This document shows, piece by piece, positions 25,422-33,047 of a stretch of DNA of 40,547 bases. The position numbers and the translations under genes were made by a program. The notes under the pieces are model-generated. The model was not told the DNA's origin. It worked only from the letters and a program-made list of their open reading frames with translations, and did no database searches. Numbering within the stretch: the first letter of the stretch is position 1; every line of letters begins with the position of its first letter. The DNA comes from Francisellaceae bacterium. Its GTDB lineage: Bacteria > Pseudomonadota > Gammaproteobacteria > Francisellales > Francisellaceae. The DNA lies in assembly GCA_028355575.1 (NCBI GenBank), contig JAOMSY010000007.1:1-40547 (forward strand). Direction: 5' to 3'.

Positions 25422-25910
25422 TTAGAAGTGATCTTTCCAAGAATAAGTCATTTGTTTTCCACCAGGCTTATGTTGAACTTCGATGTCCTGATAAGCAATA
25501 GTGATGTCATAAAGTGAAGGTAATTTATCATTATCATCATCTAAAAGTGTAGGATGATGATGGTCAATTTTACTTACCACTCCACCAGTTACTTTCACAA
25601 TCATATCATCTGCTGGCATTCCATCTTTGCCAATAGTTGTGTATGTGATAGTAAATGTTTTTACTTTGTCACCAGTAAAGTGTGCCTGATAAAATTCAGG
25701 AATATACTCACCACTTGCAACTGTAACAACCACACCTTCAGGTCTAACAACAGAAGCAGCAAAACCAGCCTGTGAAGACTGAGCAATTTTAGTTTCGTGT
25801 CTAACAGACTGAACTAAAATTTGTTGTTTATAGTTAGTTGCCTGGTTGTTAGAATCTTTAACTGGACCAGTTTTCTCAAAAGCCACATCCGCATAAATTG
25901 GTAGTGCCAT
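25422..25910 (-). CDS. hcp: Hcp tube protein (TssD)
   Basis: A 162-aa Hcp, the hexameric ring protein that stacks into the secreted inner tube and may carry small effectors in its lumen. Typical family pieces are PIYADVAFEKTGPVKD near the start, a long beta sandwich, and LYDITIAYQDIEVQHKPGGKQMTYSWKDHF at the end, which resembles the classical 'f..I.wt...gG....D.W' terminus. It has the strongest ribosome binding site in the operon (AAAGGAGAG, 6 nt before ATG), consistent with the large amounts needed. There is no extension and no toxin fusion. It lies 70 nt after tssC and 18 nt before tssE. Confidence 0.95.
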   Translation of the reverse strand: MALPIYADVAFEKTGPVKDSNNQATNYKQQILVQSVRHETKIAQSSQAGFAASVVRPEGVVVTVASGEYIPEFYQAHFTGDKVKTFTITYTTIGKDGMPADDMIVKVTGGVVSKIDHHHPTLLDDDNDKLPSLYDITIAYQDIEVQHKPGGKQMTYSWKDHF

Positions 25911-25957
25911 ATTTTCTCTCCTTTAATAGGTTAATTTAACAAAATACTACTCTCAAA

Positions 25958-25976
25958 TTTAGGTTAACACCCTAAA
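25958..25976 (-). promoter_or_regulatory. small hairpin between tssC and hcp
   Basis: TTTAGG (25958-25963) pairs with CCTAAA (25971-25976) around a 7-nt loop, starting 4 nt after the tssC stop codon on the minus strand. It might protect or process the message ahead of hcp, whose product is needed in far larger amounts than its neighbours. There is no T-run, so it is not a clear terminator. The TAGGTTAA motif also occurs at 25927-25934. Confidence 0.25.
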
Positions 25977-25980
25977 ATCA

Positions 25981-27465
25981 CTATTGTTTTTCTAGCTTAC
26001 CCACTAGTGAAAGGGTAAAACTTGCGCCCATATACTTAAAGTGGGGACGAACACTCATTTGAACTTTATACCAACCTGGCTCACCAGCCACTTCAGACAC
26101 TTTAATTTCAGCAGCACGTAAAGGGCAACGGCTTTTAACATCAGGTGATGGGTTTTCCATATTAACTACGTATTGGCTGATCCACTTATTTAATTCCCTT
26201 TCAAGCTCATCACGCTCTTTCCAACTACCTATATTTTCTCTCTGTAACACTTTAATGTAGTGAGATAGCCTTGAAACGATAAACAAGTATGGAAGCTGCC
26301 CACCAAGTTTATAATTTGTCTCAGCTGCTTTTCCTTCTGGTGTATTAGGAAATATTTTAGGCTTTTGGCAAGAGTTTGCTGAAAAGAAGGCCGCATTATT
26401 GCTACCTTTTCTCATGCTCAAACCAATAAACCCTTGCTCAGCTAATTCAAACTCTCTACGCTCAGAGACCAAAACCTCTGTTGGTATTTTAGTTTGTGTT
26501 TCTCCTAATGCTTCGTAGTTATATATTGGTAGATCTTCAACAGCACCGCCACCCTTAGGTCCAGTAATGTTTGCTGACCAACGATATTTAGCAAAACTAT
26601 TATGCATTCTACCAGCCATAGCAAAAGCTGCATTCCCCCAAAGAAATTCGTTATGACCTTCACTGACGTCTTCAGTGTAATCAAATTTTTTCGCTTTAGT
26701 TGTTGTCTCACTATAAGGAAGACGCAATAAGAACCTTGGACAGGTTAGACCAACATATCTAGAATCTTCTGACTCTCTAAATCCATTCCATTTAGCATAT
26801 TGAGGCATTTCAAATATAGAGCTTAAATCATTTAAGTCTGGTAGTTTACTATAGCTATCTACACCAAAAAACTTTGGCCCAGCAGCTGAAATAAACGGCG
26901 CATGTGCCATTGCACTAACACTGGCTATATCTTGCAGCAATCCTACGTCACGCGCATCAGGATTAAAGTCAAAATTACCAACAATTGCACCATAAGGCTG
27001 ACCACCAAACTGTCCATATTCTCCAGTATAAACAAGTTTGTAGAGTGCAGATTTTGGTATTTCTGGAGCATCTTCAAAGTCATCAATCAACTCATCTTTA
27101 CTAACATTTAGTATATTAACCTTAGTATTTTCTCTAAAGTCAGTGTTATCCACCAAGTATTTTAGTGATCGCCATGATGACTCAAGCTTCTGAAAATCAC
27201 GGTGATGTAAAATATTATCCATTTGCTTAGAAATTTTTTGATCCAACTTAGCCAACATATCATTGATAAGCGCACCAGAAATTTTTTCCCCTTGTCTTGA
27301 AGGCTCACACAATTCATTAATGAACGCATTTAAACCTATTTTTGCCAAGCTACCTGAATCTTCACCTGCAGAGAGGTTAGAAATATCAAGTAACTCTTCA
27401 AGTATACCTTTGCTTTCTGCTGTCTCTGTTGCGGCGGCTGCTTTTGAAGCTTCTTCTTTTGCCAT
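25981..27465 (-). CDS. tssC: TssC large sheath protein (VipB)
   Basis: A 494-aa TssC. The run WRSLKYLVDNTDFRENTKVNILNVSKDELIDDF, then GEYGQFGGQPYGAIVGNF, is highly characteristic. C-terminal elements (CPLRAAEIKVSEVAGEPGWYKVQMSVRPHFKYMGASFTLSLVGKL) also match the family fully. With TssB it forms the contractile sheath. The N-terminal helix GILEELLDISNL could be the site that ClpV binds in other systems, but no ClpV gene is seen in this window. It follows tssB by 14 nt and has AGTAGGA before the ATG. Confidence 0.96.
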   Translation of the reverse strand: MAKEEASKAAAATETAESKGILEELLDISNLSAGEDSGSLAKIGLNAFINELCEPSRQGEKISGALINDMLAKLDQKISKQMDNILHHRDFQKLESSWRSLKYLVDNTDFRENTKVNILNVSKDELIDDFEDAPEIPKSALYKLVYTGEYGQFGGQPYGAIVGNFDFNPDARDVGLLQDIASVSAMAHAPFISAAGPKFFGVDSYSKLPDLNDLSSIFEMPQYAKWNGFRESEDSRYVGLTCPRFLLRLPYSETTTKAKKFDYTEDVSEGHNEFLWGNAAFAMAGRMHNSFAKYRWSANITGPKGGGAVEDLPIYNYEALGETQTKIPTEVLVSERREFELAEQGFIGLSMRKGSNNAAFFSANSCQKPKIFPNTPEGKAAETNYKLGGQLPYLFIVSRLSHYIKVLQRENIGSWKERDELERELNKWISQYVVNMENPSPDVKSRCPLRAAEIKVSEVAGEPGWYKVQMSVRPHFKYMGASFTLSLVGKLEKQ

Positions 27466-27479
27466 AATCCTACTACCCT

Positions 27480-27992
27480 CTACTCATCTTTTTTATCGTT
27501 ATCATCTTCTATATTTAGCTCATCAAGCAACTGTTTTCTAGTTTCTTCGTTATCAACAATACCAGACAAACGCTTTCTGAACTCTGGAACATTACCCAAA
27601 GGACTTCTAACCGCTTTCAATGCTTCTCGCAATTCTATTAGCTGCTTCAACTCAGGAACCTGTTCCACAACACCATCAGGTGAAAAATCTGACAATGATT
27701 CAAAATTTAAATTTACAGCCATCTCGTCATCTTCTTCAGCATTTTCATCTAACGCATTTTTAACGTTAAGAGATAAATTTAATTTTTGCCCTTTCAATAC
27801 ATCATTGAAGTTATCTTTATCTACATTAATTGCTTTTCTTTCTGCAAGTGGTGTTGGGTCAATCTCAGAAGTAAACTCACCAACAACCAAGGTCTTCATC
27901 GCAATTTCAACATCTTCCTCAACGCCGTCTGTCGCTGGACTATATACAATATTGACACGCTCCTTAGGTGCAACTGAACTCTCTTTTCCCAT
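27480..27992 (-). CDS. tssB: TssB small sheath protein (VipA)
   Basis: A 170-aa TssB. The family pattern RVNIVYSPATDGVEEDVEIAMKTLVVGEF, then LNLSLNVKN and FESLSDFSPDGVVEQVPELKQLIELREALKAVRSPLGNVPEFRKRL, is complete. It intertwines with TssC in the sheath. I start at the ATG at 27992 because GGAGAG lies 4 nt before it. A TTG at 28004 in frame would add MERR and would itself overlap the ribosome binding site. It is the first gene of the long T6SS run, with a promoter candidate just upstream (28034-28063). Confidence 0.96.
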   Translation of the reverse strand: MGKESSVAPKERVNIVYSPATDGVEEDVEIAMKTLVVGEFTSEIDPTPLAERKAINVDKDNFNDVLKGQKLNLSLNVKNALDENAEEDDEMAVNLNFESLSDFSPDGVVEQVPELKQLIELREALKAVRSPLGNVPEFRKRLSGIVDNEETRKQLLDELNIEDDNDKKDE

Positions 27993-28033
27993 ACGTCTCT
28001 CCAATGTTTGTGCTATGGAATGAATTTTAAACT

Positions 28034-28063
28034 TTTATCTGCCTAATTGCCAGCCAATGTCAA
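28034..28063 (-). promoter_or_regulatory. candidate sigma70 promoter for the T6SS operon
   Basis: On the minus strand a perfect -35 box TTGACA (28058-28063) is followed, after 18 nt, by GATAAA (28034-28039; AGATAA at 17 nt spacing). Transcription would begin about 30-40 nt before the tssB ATG. It is the only strong consensus-like signal between tssB and purH on this strand. No transcript data are available, so the call rests on the motif and position. Confidence 0.5.
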
Positions 28064-28136
28064 CGATACTTGATGACTAAAAATGACTGCAATGGAATAT
28101 TAATAGCATATACCTTGCTATATTGCCAACGAGCAG

Positions 28137-28186
28137 AGAGTTAGTTTGCATTATGTGTACTCAATACACGTGTTTTAGCCAACTCT
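28137..28186. promoter_or_regulatory. nested inverted repeats in the tssB-purH divergent region
   Basis: The 281-nt region between tssB and purH (28005-28285) has no gene. In it, AGAGTT (28137-28142) pairs with AACTCT (28181-28186). Inside it, ATGTGTA (28153-28159) pairs with TACACGT (28165-28171, one G-T pair) around a 5-nt loop. A second small repeat, ATAGCA/TGCTAT, lies at 28103-28121. They could be an operator or part of the purH leader RNA. The role is unknown. Confidence 0.3.
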
Positions 28187-28218
28187 TCATAACGAAAAAA
28201 TATTCAAATTAAAATTTG

Positions 28219-28248
28219 TTATGACTTTTTTTTGCATCGCGTTACAAT
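28219..28248 (+). promoter_or_regulatory. weak promoter candidate for purH
   Basis: TTATGA (28219-28224) and TACAAT (28243-28248) are separated by 18 nt, about 37 nt before the purH ATG. The -10 box is good (5 of 6) and the -35 box is poor. It is the best plus-strand match in the region. Confidence 0.3.
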
Positions 28249-28285
28249 TACGCCCAAGTGAAAATATTAACTGTAGAATACAAAT

Positions 28286-29857
28286 ATGAAAAAAATCACC
28301 CGAGCTTTAATCAGTGTATCAGACAAATCTGGCATTTTAGCCTTTGCTAAAACACTTCAAGACCACAATGTTGATATTATCTCAACTGGTGGCACAGCCA
28401 AACTATTAAACGAGAATGGCATCAAAATAACTGAAATTTCTGATTACACTGGCTTTCCTGAAATGATGGATGGTCGTGTAAAAACCTTACATCCTAAAGT
28501 TCACGGAGGACTACTTGGTCGTCGCGGTGTCGATAATGATGTTATGAATAAACATGATATCAAACCAATCGATATGGTCATCGTCAACTTATACCCATTT
28601 AAACAAACAATAGAAAAACCAGATTGCTCATTCGAAAATGCAATTGAAAATATTGATATCGGTGGGCCGACAATGCTCCGCTCTGCTGCAAAAAATCATA
28701 AAGATGTTGCCGTGGTAGCAGATACTCGATTTTATGATCGAATCGTGTCTGAGCTAAATGACAATAATGGCGCATTATCCGCAAACACACGTTTTGAATT
28801 AGCATTAAGCACATTTGAACAAACAGCTAAATATGATGGCATGATTGCAAACTATTTAGGGAAACTAGATACAGAATCAAAGTCATCAAAACATATTTTC
28901 CCAAATACATTTAATTTACAATTAACAAAAAAACAAGAAATGCGCTATGGTGAAAACCCTCACCAAAATGCTGCTTTGTTTGTCGAGCCTGAGTTTGACT
29001 TTCCTGCAGTTGCAAATGCTAAACAAATACAAGGTAAAGCCCTGTCATTTAATAATGTGGCAGATACTGATGCAGCATTACAATGCGTACAAACTTTTGA
29101 AAAACCAGCTTGCGTTATAGTGAAACATGCAAATCCTTGCGGTGTTGCCATTGCAGATAGCATTCAAACTGCTTATCAAAAAGCGTTTAAATGTGACTCA
29201 ACATCAGCATTTGGCGGAATAATTGCTTTCAATAGAAGCTTAGATGTAAATACTGCGAGCGATATTATAAATAACCAATTTGTAGAAGTTATTATTGCAC
29301 CCAAAGTTGAGCCAAAAGCTGCTGAGATTTTATCTTCTAAAAAGAATGTTCGCGTCCTAGCCACTGGCTTCTGGGATACTGCAACTCCAGCAGGTTATGA
29401 ATATAAACGTATTAATGGTGGCTTGCTTGTTCAAGATAGAGACCTTGGCGCAGTACAATATAATGACCTTAAAATTGTTACAGAACGTAAGCCTACTGAT
29501 GAAGAAATTATTGACTTATTATTTGCTTGGAAAGTTGTTAAGTTTGTAAAATCAAACGCGATTGTATACGCAAAAGATAAAATGACTATCGGTATAGGTG
29601 CTGGCCAAATGAGTCGTGTATTTAGCTCTAAAATCGCACTTGAAAAGGCAAAAGAAGCAAATTTAGACATTAAAAACTCAGCAGTTGCTTCTGATGCATT
29701 CTTCCCATTCAGAGATGGTGTTGATGCAGCAGCAAAGTCTCGCGTAAGTTCCATAATACAACCTGGTGGCTCCATTCGCGACCAAGAAATTATCGATGCA
29801 GCTAATGAGCATGGACTTGCTATGGTCTTCACTGGAATGAGACATTTTAGACATTAA
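28286..29857 (+). CDS. purH: PurH, AICAR transformylase / IMP cyclohydrolase
   Basis: A 523-aa bifunctional enzyme for the last two steps of de novo purine synthesis (AICAR to FAICAR, then to IMP), cytoplasmic. The N-terminal MGS-like cyclohydrolase domain opens with [19 protein letters not shown] and includes [28 protein letters not shown] and the INLYPF-like motif. The C-terminal transformylase domain includes [23 protein letters not shown], and [15 protein letters not shown]...[18 protein letters not shown], ending in GMRHFRH. The length is standard. The gene is divergent from the T6SS operon and followed by an SDR gene on the same strand. No strong terminator is seen after it. Confidence 0.98.
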   Translation: MKKITRALISVSDKSGILAFAKTLQDHNVDIISTGGTAKLLNENGIKITEISDYTGFPEMMDGRVKTLHPKVHGGLLGRRGVDNDVMNKHDIKPIDMVIVNLYPFKQTIEKPDCSFENAIENIDIGGPTMLRSAAKNHKDVAVVADTRFYDRIVSELNDNNGALSANTRFELALSTFEQTAKYDGMIANYLGKLDTESKSSKHIFPNTFNLQLTKKQEMRYGENPHQNAALFVEPEFDFPAVANAKQIQGKALSFNNVADTDAALQCVQTFEKPACVIVKHANPCGVAIADSIQTAYQKAFKCDSTSAFGGIIAFNRSLDVNTASDIINNQFVEVIIAPKVEPKAAEILSSKKNVRVLATGFWDTATPAGYEYKRINGGLLVQDRDLGAVQYNDLKIVTERKPTDEEIIDLLFAWKVVKFVKSNAIVYAKDKMTIGIGAGQMSRVFSSKIALEKAKEANLDIKNSAVASDAFFPFRDGVDAAAKSRVSSIIQPGGSIRDQEIIDAANEHGLAMVFTGMRHFRH

Positions 29858-29951
29858 CCCACACTATCCTTTATAAAAGCATATTTTATTCTGTCTATTG
29901 ATTATCCAATATAACTCACTACAATCATTTTTAATTACACATTTTTTTGGT

Positions 29952-30563
29952 ATGAATATGAGAGTTATTGTCGTTGGCGCTACTGGAAAAATTGGAGGAG
30001 AAGTTGTAAAACTACTCAAAAAAAAAGAATTAGACGTTATACCTGTAAGCATCAATAATTCTGATATTAATGTGGATATCAGTTCAATTAATTCCATTCA
30101 TAAAATGTACAAACACATTGGTAAATTTGATGCCCTCATCGCTACAACAGGCGCAGTTCGTTTTAAACACCTAAATGAAATTACCTCAGAAGATTACCTA
30201 TTTGGCTTACAACAAAAACTTATGGGGCAAGTTAACTTAGTAATTGAAGGCCTCAAACATATTAACGATAATGGCTCTTTCACACTAACTAGTGGTATTT
30301 TAAATCACGAACCAATTACCCTTGGCACCTCGGCAGCCATGGTTAATTCTGCTTTAGAAGGATTTGTTACATCAGCCTGTAATGAAATGACGAATGGGCG
30401 TAGAATTAATATAGTCAGCCCAACTGTAATTACAGAAGCACTCGAAACATATGAACCATTTTTTAAAGGTTATATCCCCGTTGATGCAAAAACTGCTGCA
30501 ATGGCATACTATAAGTCTATTTCCAGCCTTCATAATGGTAAAATTTATCGCGTTGGCTATTAA
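29952..30563 (+). CDS. short-chain dehydrogenase/reductase family protein
   Basis: The protein has 203 aa from the ATG at 29952. The N-terminus MRVIVVGATGKIGGEVVKLL has the GxxGxxG nucleotide-binding motif of a Rossmann fold. Later it has ALIATTGAVRF, a TLTSG strand, and NIVSPTVITEALE. This resembles the short atypical SDR subgroup, in which the usual Y-x-x-x-K catalytic pair is not present; the sequence after TSGILNHEP reads GTSAAMVNSALEGF. The substrate is unknown. A TTG at 29898 would add 18 residues that do not belong to the fold. It is 94 nt after purH and converges with the secreted-protein gene with 9 nt between them. Confidence 0.8.
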   Translation: MNMRVIVVGATGKIGGEVVKLLKKKELDVIPVSINNSDINVDISSINSIHKMYKHIGKFDALIATTGAVRFKHLNEITSEDYLFGLQQKLMGQVNLVIEGLKHINDNGSFTLTSGILNHEPITLGTSAAMVNSALEGFVTSACNEMTNGRRINIVSPTVITEALETYEPFFKGYIPVDAKTAAMAYYKSISSLHNGKIYRVGY

Positions 30564-30572
30564 TTTATGCGC

Positions 30573-31280
30573 TTACTTTATTAATAAAGTCGTTGGGTAC
30601 TTCCATTGCTGCCCGCCCCACATAAAAGTGTTATTTATATAAACATTATCATTAAATGGGTTATTTATTGCACCTGGATTCGATACTTGCTCAGCATTAT
30701 TGACAAGAAAACCACTATCATCAATCTCAGGTATATAATATAAAGCACCAGCATTTCCATATGTAGACAAAGAATACGGGCTAGTATATTGAGCATTAGA
30801 ACTTCCCATATTCACAACAACTACCGGTGCTGCTTTTTGAGCTTGCGTGTCCTGAGAGTTTTTTAAAACAGTATAATGAATTTTCCGCAACGCGCTAGAG
30901 TTATCCTCCCAATTAAACTCATCTGCTTGAAAACTAACAACTGGTTCAGACTGATAATAGGTAGGCCAGAATCTAGAGTCACTAGGCGTAGAACAAGATC
31001 CATCTGCAGACATATACTCATAAATATCAGCTGATTTCACATTGTTGGTACCAGGAGTATTTGAACCACCTGCAAAAGTAAGTGACTGGATCGAACTATC
31101 ATCAACAGGCTTTACACACTCTGAATAATAATAATGTATTTTATTATCATTTAATGAAATATATTTCTCAACCAATTGCAAATCTTGACCAGTCTGATTT
31201 ATTACGTGAACATCCCCTGCATATACATATCCAGAAATGAAAATCAGACCGATTGATGTGAAAAGTGGTTTATATGACAT
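30573..31280 (-). CDS. secreted/periplasmic protein of unknown function, paralogue A
   Basis: A 235-aa protein with a type I signal peptide (cleavage likely after SGYVYA, before GDVHV). The mature part is Ser/Asn/Tyr-rich and probably all-beta, with two cysteines (in SECVKP and DGSCST) that could form a disulfide. It shares a pattern with the neighbour upstream: an opening V-x-N-x-TG-x-D/D-x-Q, a C-x-(K/R)-P, a DGSC, a V-SF-x-AD-x(2)-N strand, an I/L-HY strand and a PPV/APV strand, then Y-x(3)-IDxS. I do not recognise the family. The ATG has GGAG 7 nt before it. It starts 9 nt after paralogue B, so they probably form an operon. Confidence 0.75.
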   Translation of the reverse strand: MSYKPLFTSIGLIFISGYVYAGDVHVINQTGQDLQLVEKYISLNDNKIHYYYSECVKPVDDSSIQSLTFAGGSNTPGTNNVKSADIYEYMSADGSCSTPSDSRFWPTYYQSEPVVSFQADEFNWEDNSSALRKIHYTVLKNSQDTQAQKAAPVVVVNMGSSNAQYTSPYSLSTYGNAGALYYIPEIDDSGFLVNNAEQVSNPGAINNPFNDNVYINNTFMWGGQQWKYPTTLLIK

Positions 31281-31289
31281 GTTTATCTC

Positions 31290-31865
31290 CTAATATAAAT
31301 AAAGTGATTGCCCTGATTTAATATAAGCATTCTCAGAATACGAATTATCAATAGATGGTGGATATAAAATATCTGGATTCGAAGCATCATAAAAGGCATA
31401 TGAACTTTGCCCTTTATCACCCTGCCTATAACCCGTATACATTGATACTGATTTTAATTGTGGATTTAGAATCACGACTGGGGTCATGTTTAACCCTGTA
31501 GATGTAAATGCAAAATAATGCAAATCAGTGCTATTTTTATTTAAGTCATCAGCATTAAAAGAAACAATATTAGAGTACCCGACCCTTGATGATTGCATAG
31601 TACAAGAACCATCGCTAGAGGAATAACGCTTAATAAATGCCGCAGATATTTTGCCATATTTTGCTGAATCAGCAGGTAAGTTAATGTCTGTAACAGTACC
31701 ATCTGGGCGCAAACATGTTTCTCCAGATACAGAAGAACCGTTATTATACAACACAACTGACTGGACATCGTGCCCCGTATTGTTTCCAACTTTAAGATCA
31801 AATGAATTAGCAATGAGTGGCGCAGCCAATAAAGCACACACGCCAATATACCTGATTACTTTCAT
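31290..31865 (-). CDS. secreted/periplasmic protein of unknown function, paralogue B
   Basis: A 191-aa protein from the ATG at 31865, with a type I signal peptide (MKVIRYIGVCALLAAPLIANS, then FDLKV). The TTG further upstream at 31919 would put 18 extra residues ahead of the signal. The mature part aligns with paralogue A: NNTGHDVQSVV, the TCLRP cysteine, the DGSCT cysteine, IVSFNADDLN, LHYFAF, TPVVILNP, and IDNSY at the end. It is shorter than A. The ribosome binding site is AGGGTG. It is the first gene of the pair. Function is unknown; candidates are surface or secreted factors, but nothing in the sequence shows which. Confidence 0.75.
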   Translation of the reverse strand: MKVIRYIGVCALLAAPLIANSFDLKVGNNTGHDVQSVVLYNNGSSVSGETCLRPDGTVTDINLPADSAKYGKISAAFIKRYSSSDGSCTMQSSRVGYSNIVSFNADDLNKNSTDLHYFAFTSTGLNMTPVVILNPQLKSVSMYTGYRQGDKGQSSYAFYDASNPDILYPPSIDNSYSENAYIKSGQSLYLY

Positions 31866-31905
31866 ATAACACCCTATACATTTTTTGATTATATTTTGGA
31901 TGCAT

Positions 31906-31934
31906 ATTATACATCTCATTCTAGAATAGCAAGT
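31906..31934 (-). promoter_or_regulatory. promoter candidate for the secreted paralogue pair
   Basis: A perfect -10 box TATAAT on the minus strand (31906-31911) lies about 41 nt before the ATG of paralogue B. The best -35-like match is TTGCTA or CTTGCT at 15-16 nt spacing (31927-31933), so the -35 is weak. No other close -10 is in the 135-nt gap 31866-32000. Confidence 0.4.
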
Positions 31935-32000
31935 TAAAATTTTGCATCACATAATTCAAAAAAATATATTAATAACCAATTATCAGCTTATTTAGTTTAA

Positions 32001-33047
32001 CTAAAAAGTAGGCATAGCTCTAGGTAACAACAAATATGACAAGCTTAGCGCAGCTGTGGGTGCATTATAACGATAGGTTTCCAATAATTGTTGATATAAC
32101 ACTGCTCTGACACCTTGAGAATATGGGGCCAAAACACCCCAACGCCCATATTGTAACTGCATCATTTGGTTTGCTTTACCCTTACCTGAAATATCGTTAG
32201 GCAATGGGTAAATGTTTGATAAATAATTAAAAGTATTAATTAAATAAGAAATATATTTTTTGCCAAAGACAATATTGTTTTGGAAAGACAACACAATAAA
32301 TTGTACATTCAAGGCAGCATGAGAGATATCCTCACCTTGAAAAACAGATAATGTAGAAATAGCCCAATCTAAGCGTTTTTGTTTAATTTTCATTTGTTTT
32401 TTAAAATAGCCTGCTAAATAAGTTGCCCTTTTTTTGTAAAGATTATTACCTGTCAGTCGCCATAACAGAACAAAAACCGAACCTAGCACATTTTGTTGAT
32501 TAAATACGATATTTCCACCGAAACTAGGCTGTAAATACCATCCAACACCCTCAGCTTTATCCTCATGCCAATATTCATCAAAAGCAGATACTAACTCTTT
32601 AACAATCAAAATATGCGAATGGAACTTATCTAGGTTTAAATAGAACAGTATTCGATTAGACCTTAGCAAATCCAAATACTGAAGAATTGGCAATAAAATC
32701 ATACCTCCCATCACAACATATTTTTTCTTTCCCTTCGAAAACTCACCACTTTGGAAGGCATTAAACTCTTCCTTTTCTAGGTGCTTCATTACTACTTTTA
32801 CATTCCTAGATGCTAATATGAAATATCTATAATCTTTTGTAGCCAAAAACATATTTATATACGATTGCAACCAGTAACTTTCATACCAGGCCAGATTATT
32901 GACAGAAAGCTTACTCACTTCTTCAATACTGGGCGCATTTTGTAAAACTTCTTCATACATATCCATTACTTTTTTATCATTAAATGCGAAAGCTTGAGCC
33001 TGACATAAGAGTAAAATTATTATGCTAACCATCACATATCGAATCAC
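32001..33047 (-). CDS. periplasmic helical (toroid-like) protein of the EPS locus
   Basis: A 348-aa protein with an N-terminal signal peptide (MIRYVMVSIIILLLCQAQAFA). The rest is helical, with repeated patterns such as W-x-x-YINMFLATKDYRYFILA and LLWRLTGNNLYKKRATYLAGYFKKQ. These fit an (alpha/alpha) toroid like those of polysaccharide lyases, epimerases and some glycoside hydrolases. A GEDISHAALNVQFIV motif could hold active-site residues. I cannot name the family. The GTG start overlaps the wzx stop (GTGA, 4 nt), so it is coupled to the flippase and probably acts on the exported polysaccharide in the periplasm. The function is inferred from fold pattern and context. Confidence 0.6.
   Translation of the reverse strand: MIRYVMVSIIILLLCQAQAFAFNDKKVMDMYEEVLQNAPSIEEVSKLSVNNLAWYESYWLQSYINMFLATKDYRYFILASRNVKVVMKHLEKEEFNAFQSGEFSKGKKKYVVMGGMILLPILQYLDLLRSNRILFYLNLDKFHSHILIVKELVSAFDEYWHEDKAEGVGWYLQPSFGGNIVFNQQNVLGSVFVLLWRLTGNNLYKKRATYLAGYFKKQMKIKQKRLDWAISTLSVFQGEDISHAALNVQFIVLSFQNNIVFGKKYISYLINTFNYLSNIYPLPNDISGKGKANQMMQLQYGRWGVLAPYSQGVRAVLYQQLLETYRYNAPTAALSLSYLLLPRAMPTF

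Noticed and set aside
2283-27992. The T6SS as a mobile island
   Set aside because: No integrase, tRNA, insertion sequence or flanking direct repeat was seen, and base composition looks like that of its surroundings. Transfer cannot be shown from this window.
28041-28063. A sigma54-type promoter ahead of tssB
   Set aside because: The GG and GC pairs are 11 nt apart instead of 10, and the flanks do not match TGGCAC...TTGC. The sigma70-like TTGACA match is better.
29873-29889. A terminator after purH
   Set aside because: ATAAAA/TTTTAT gives only a 6-bp A/T stem with a 5-nt loop and no T-run follows. It is not convincing in DNA this AT-rich.
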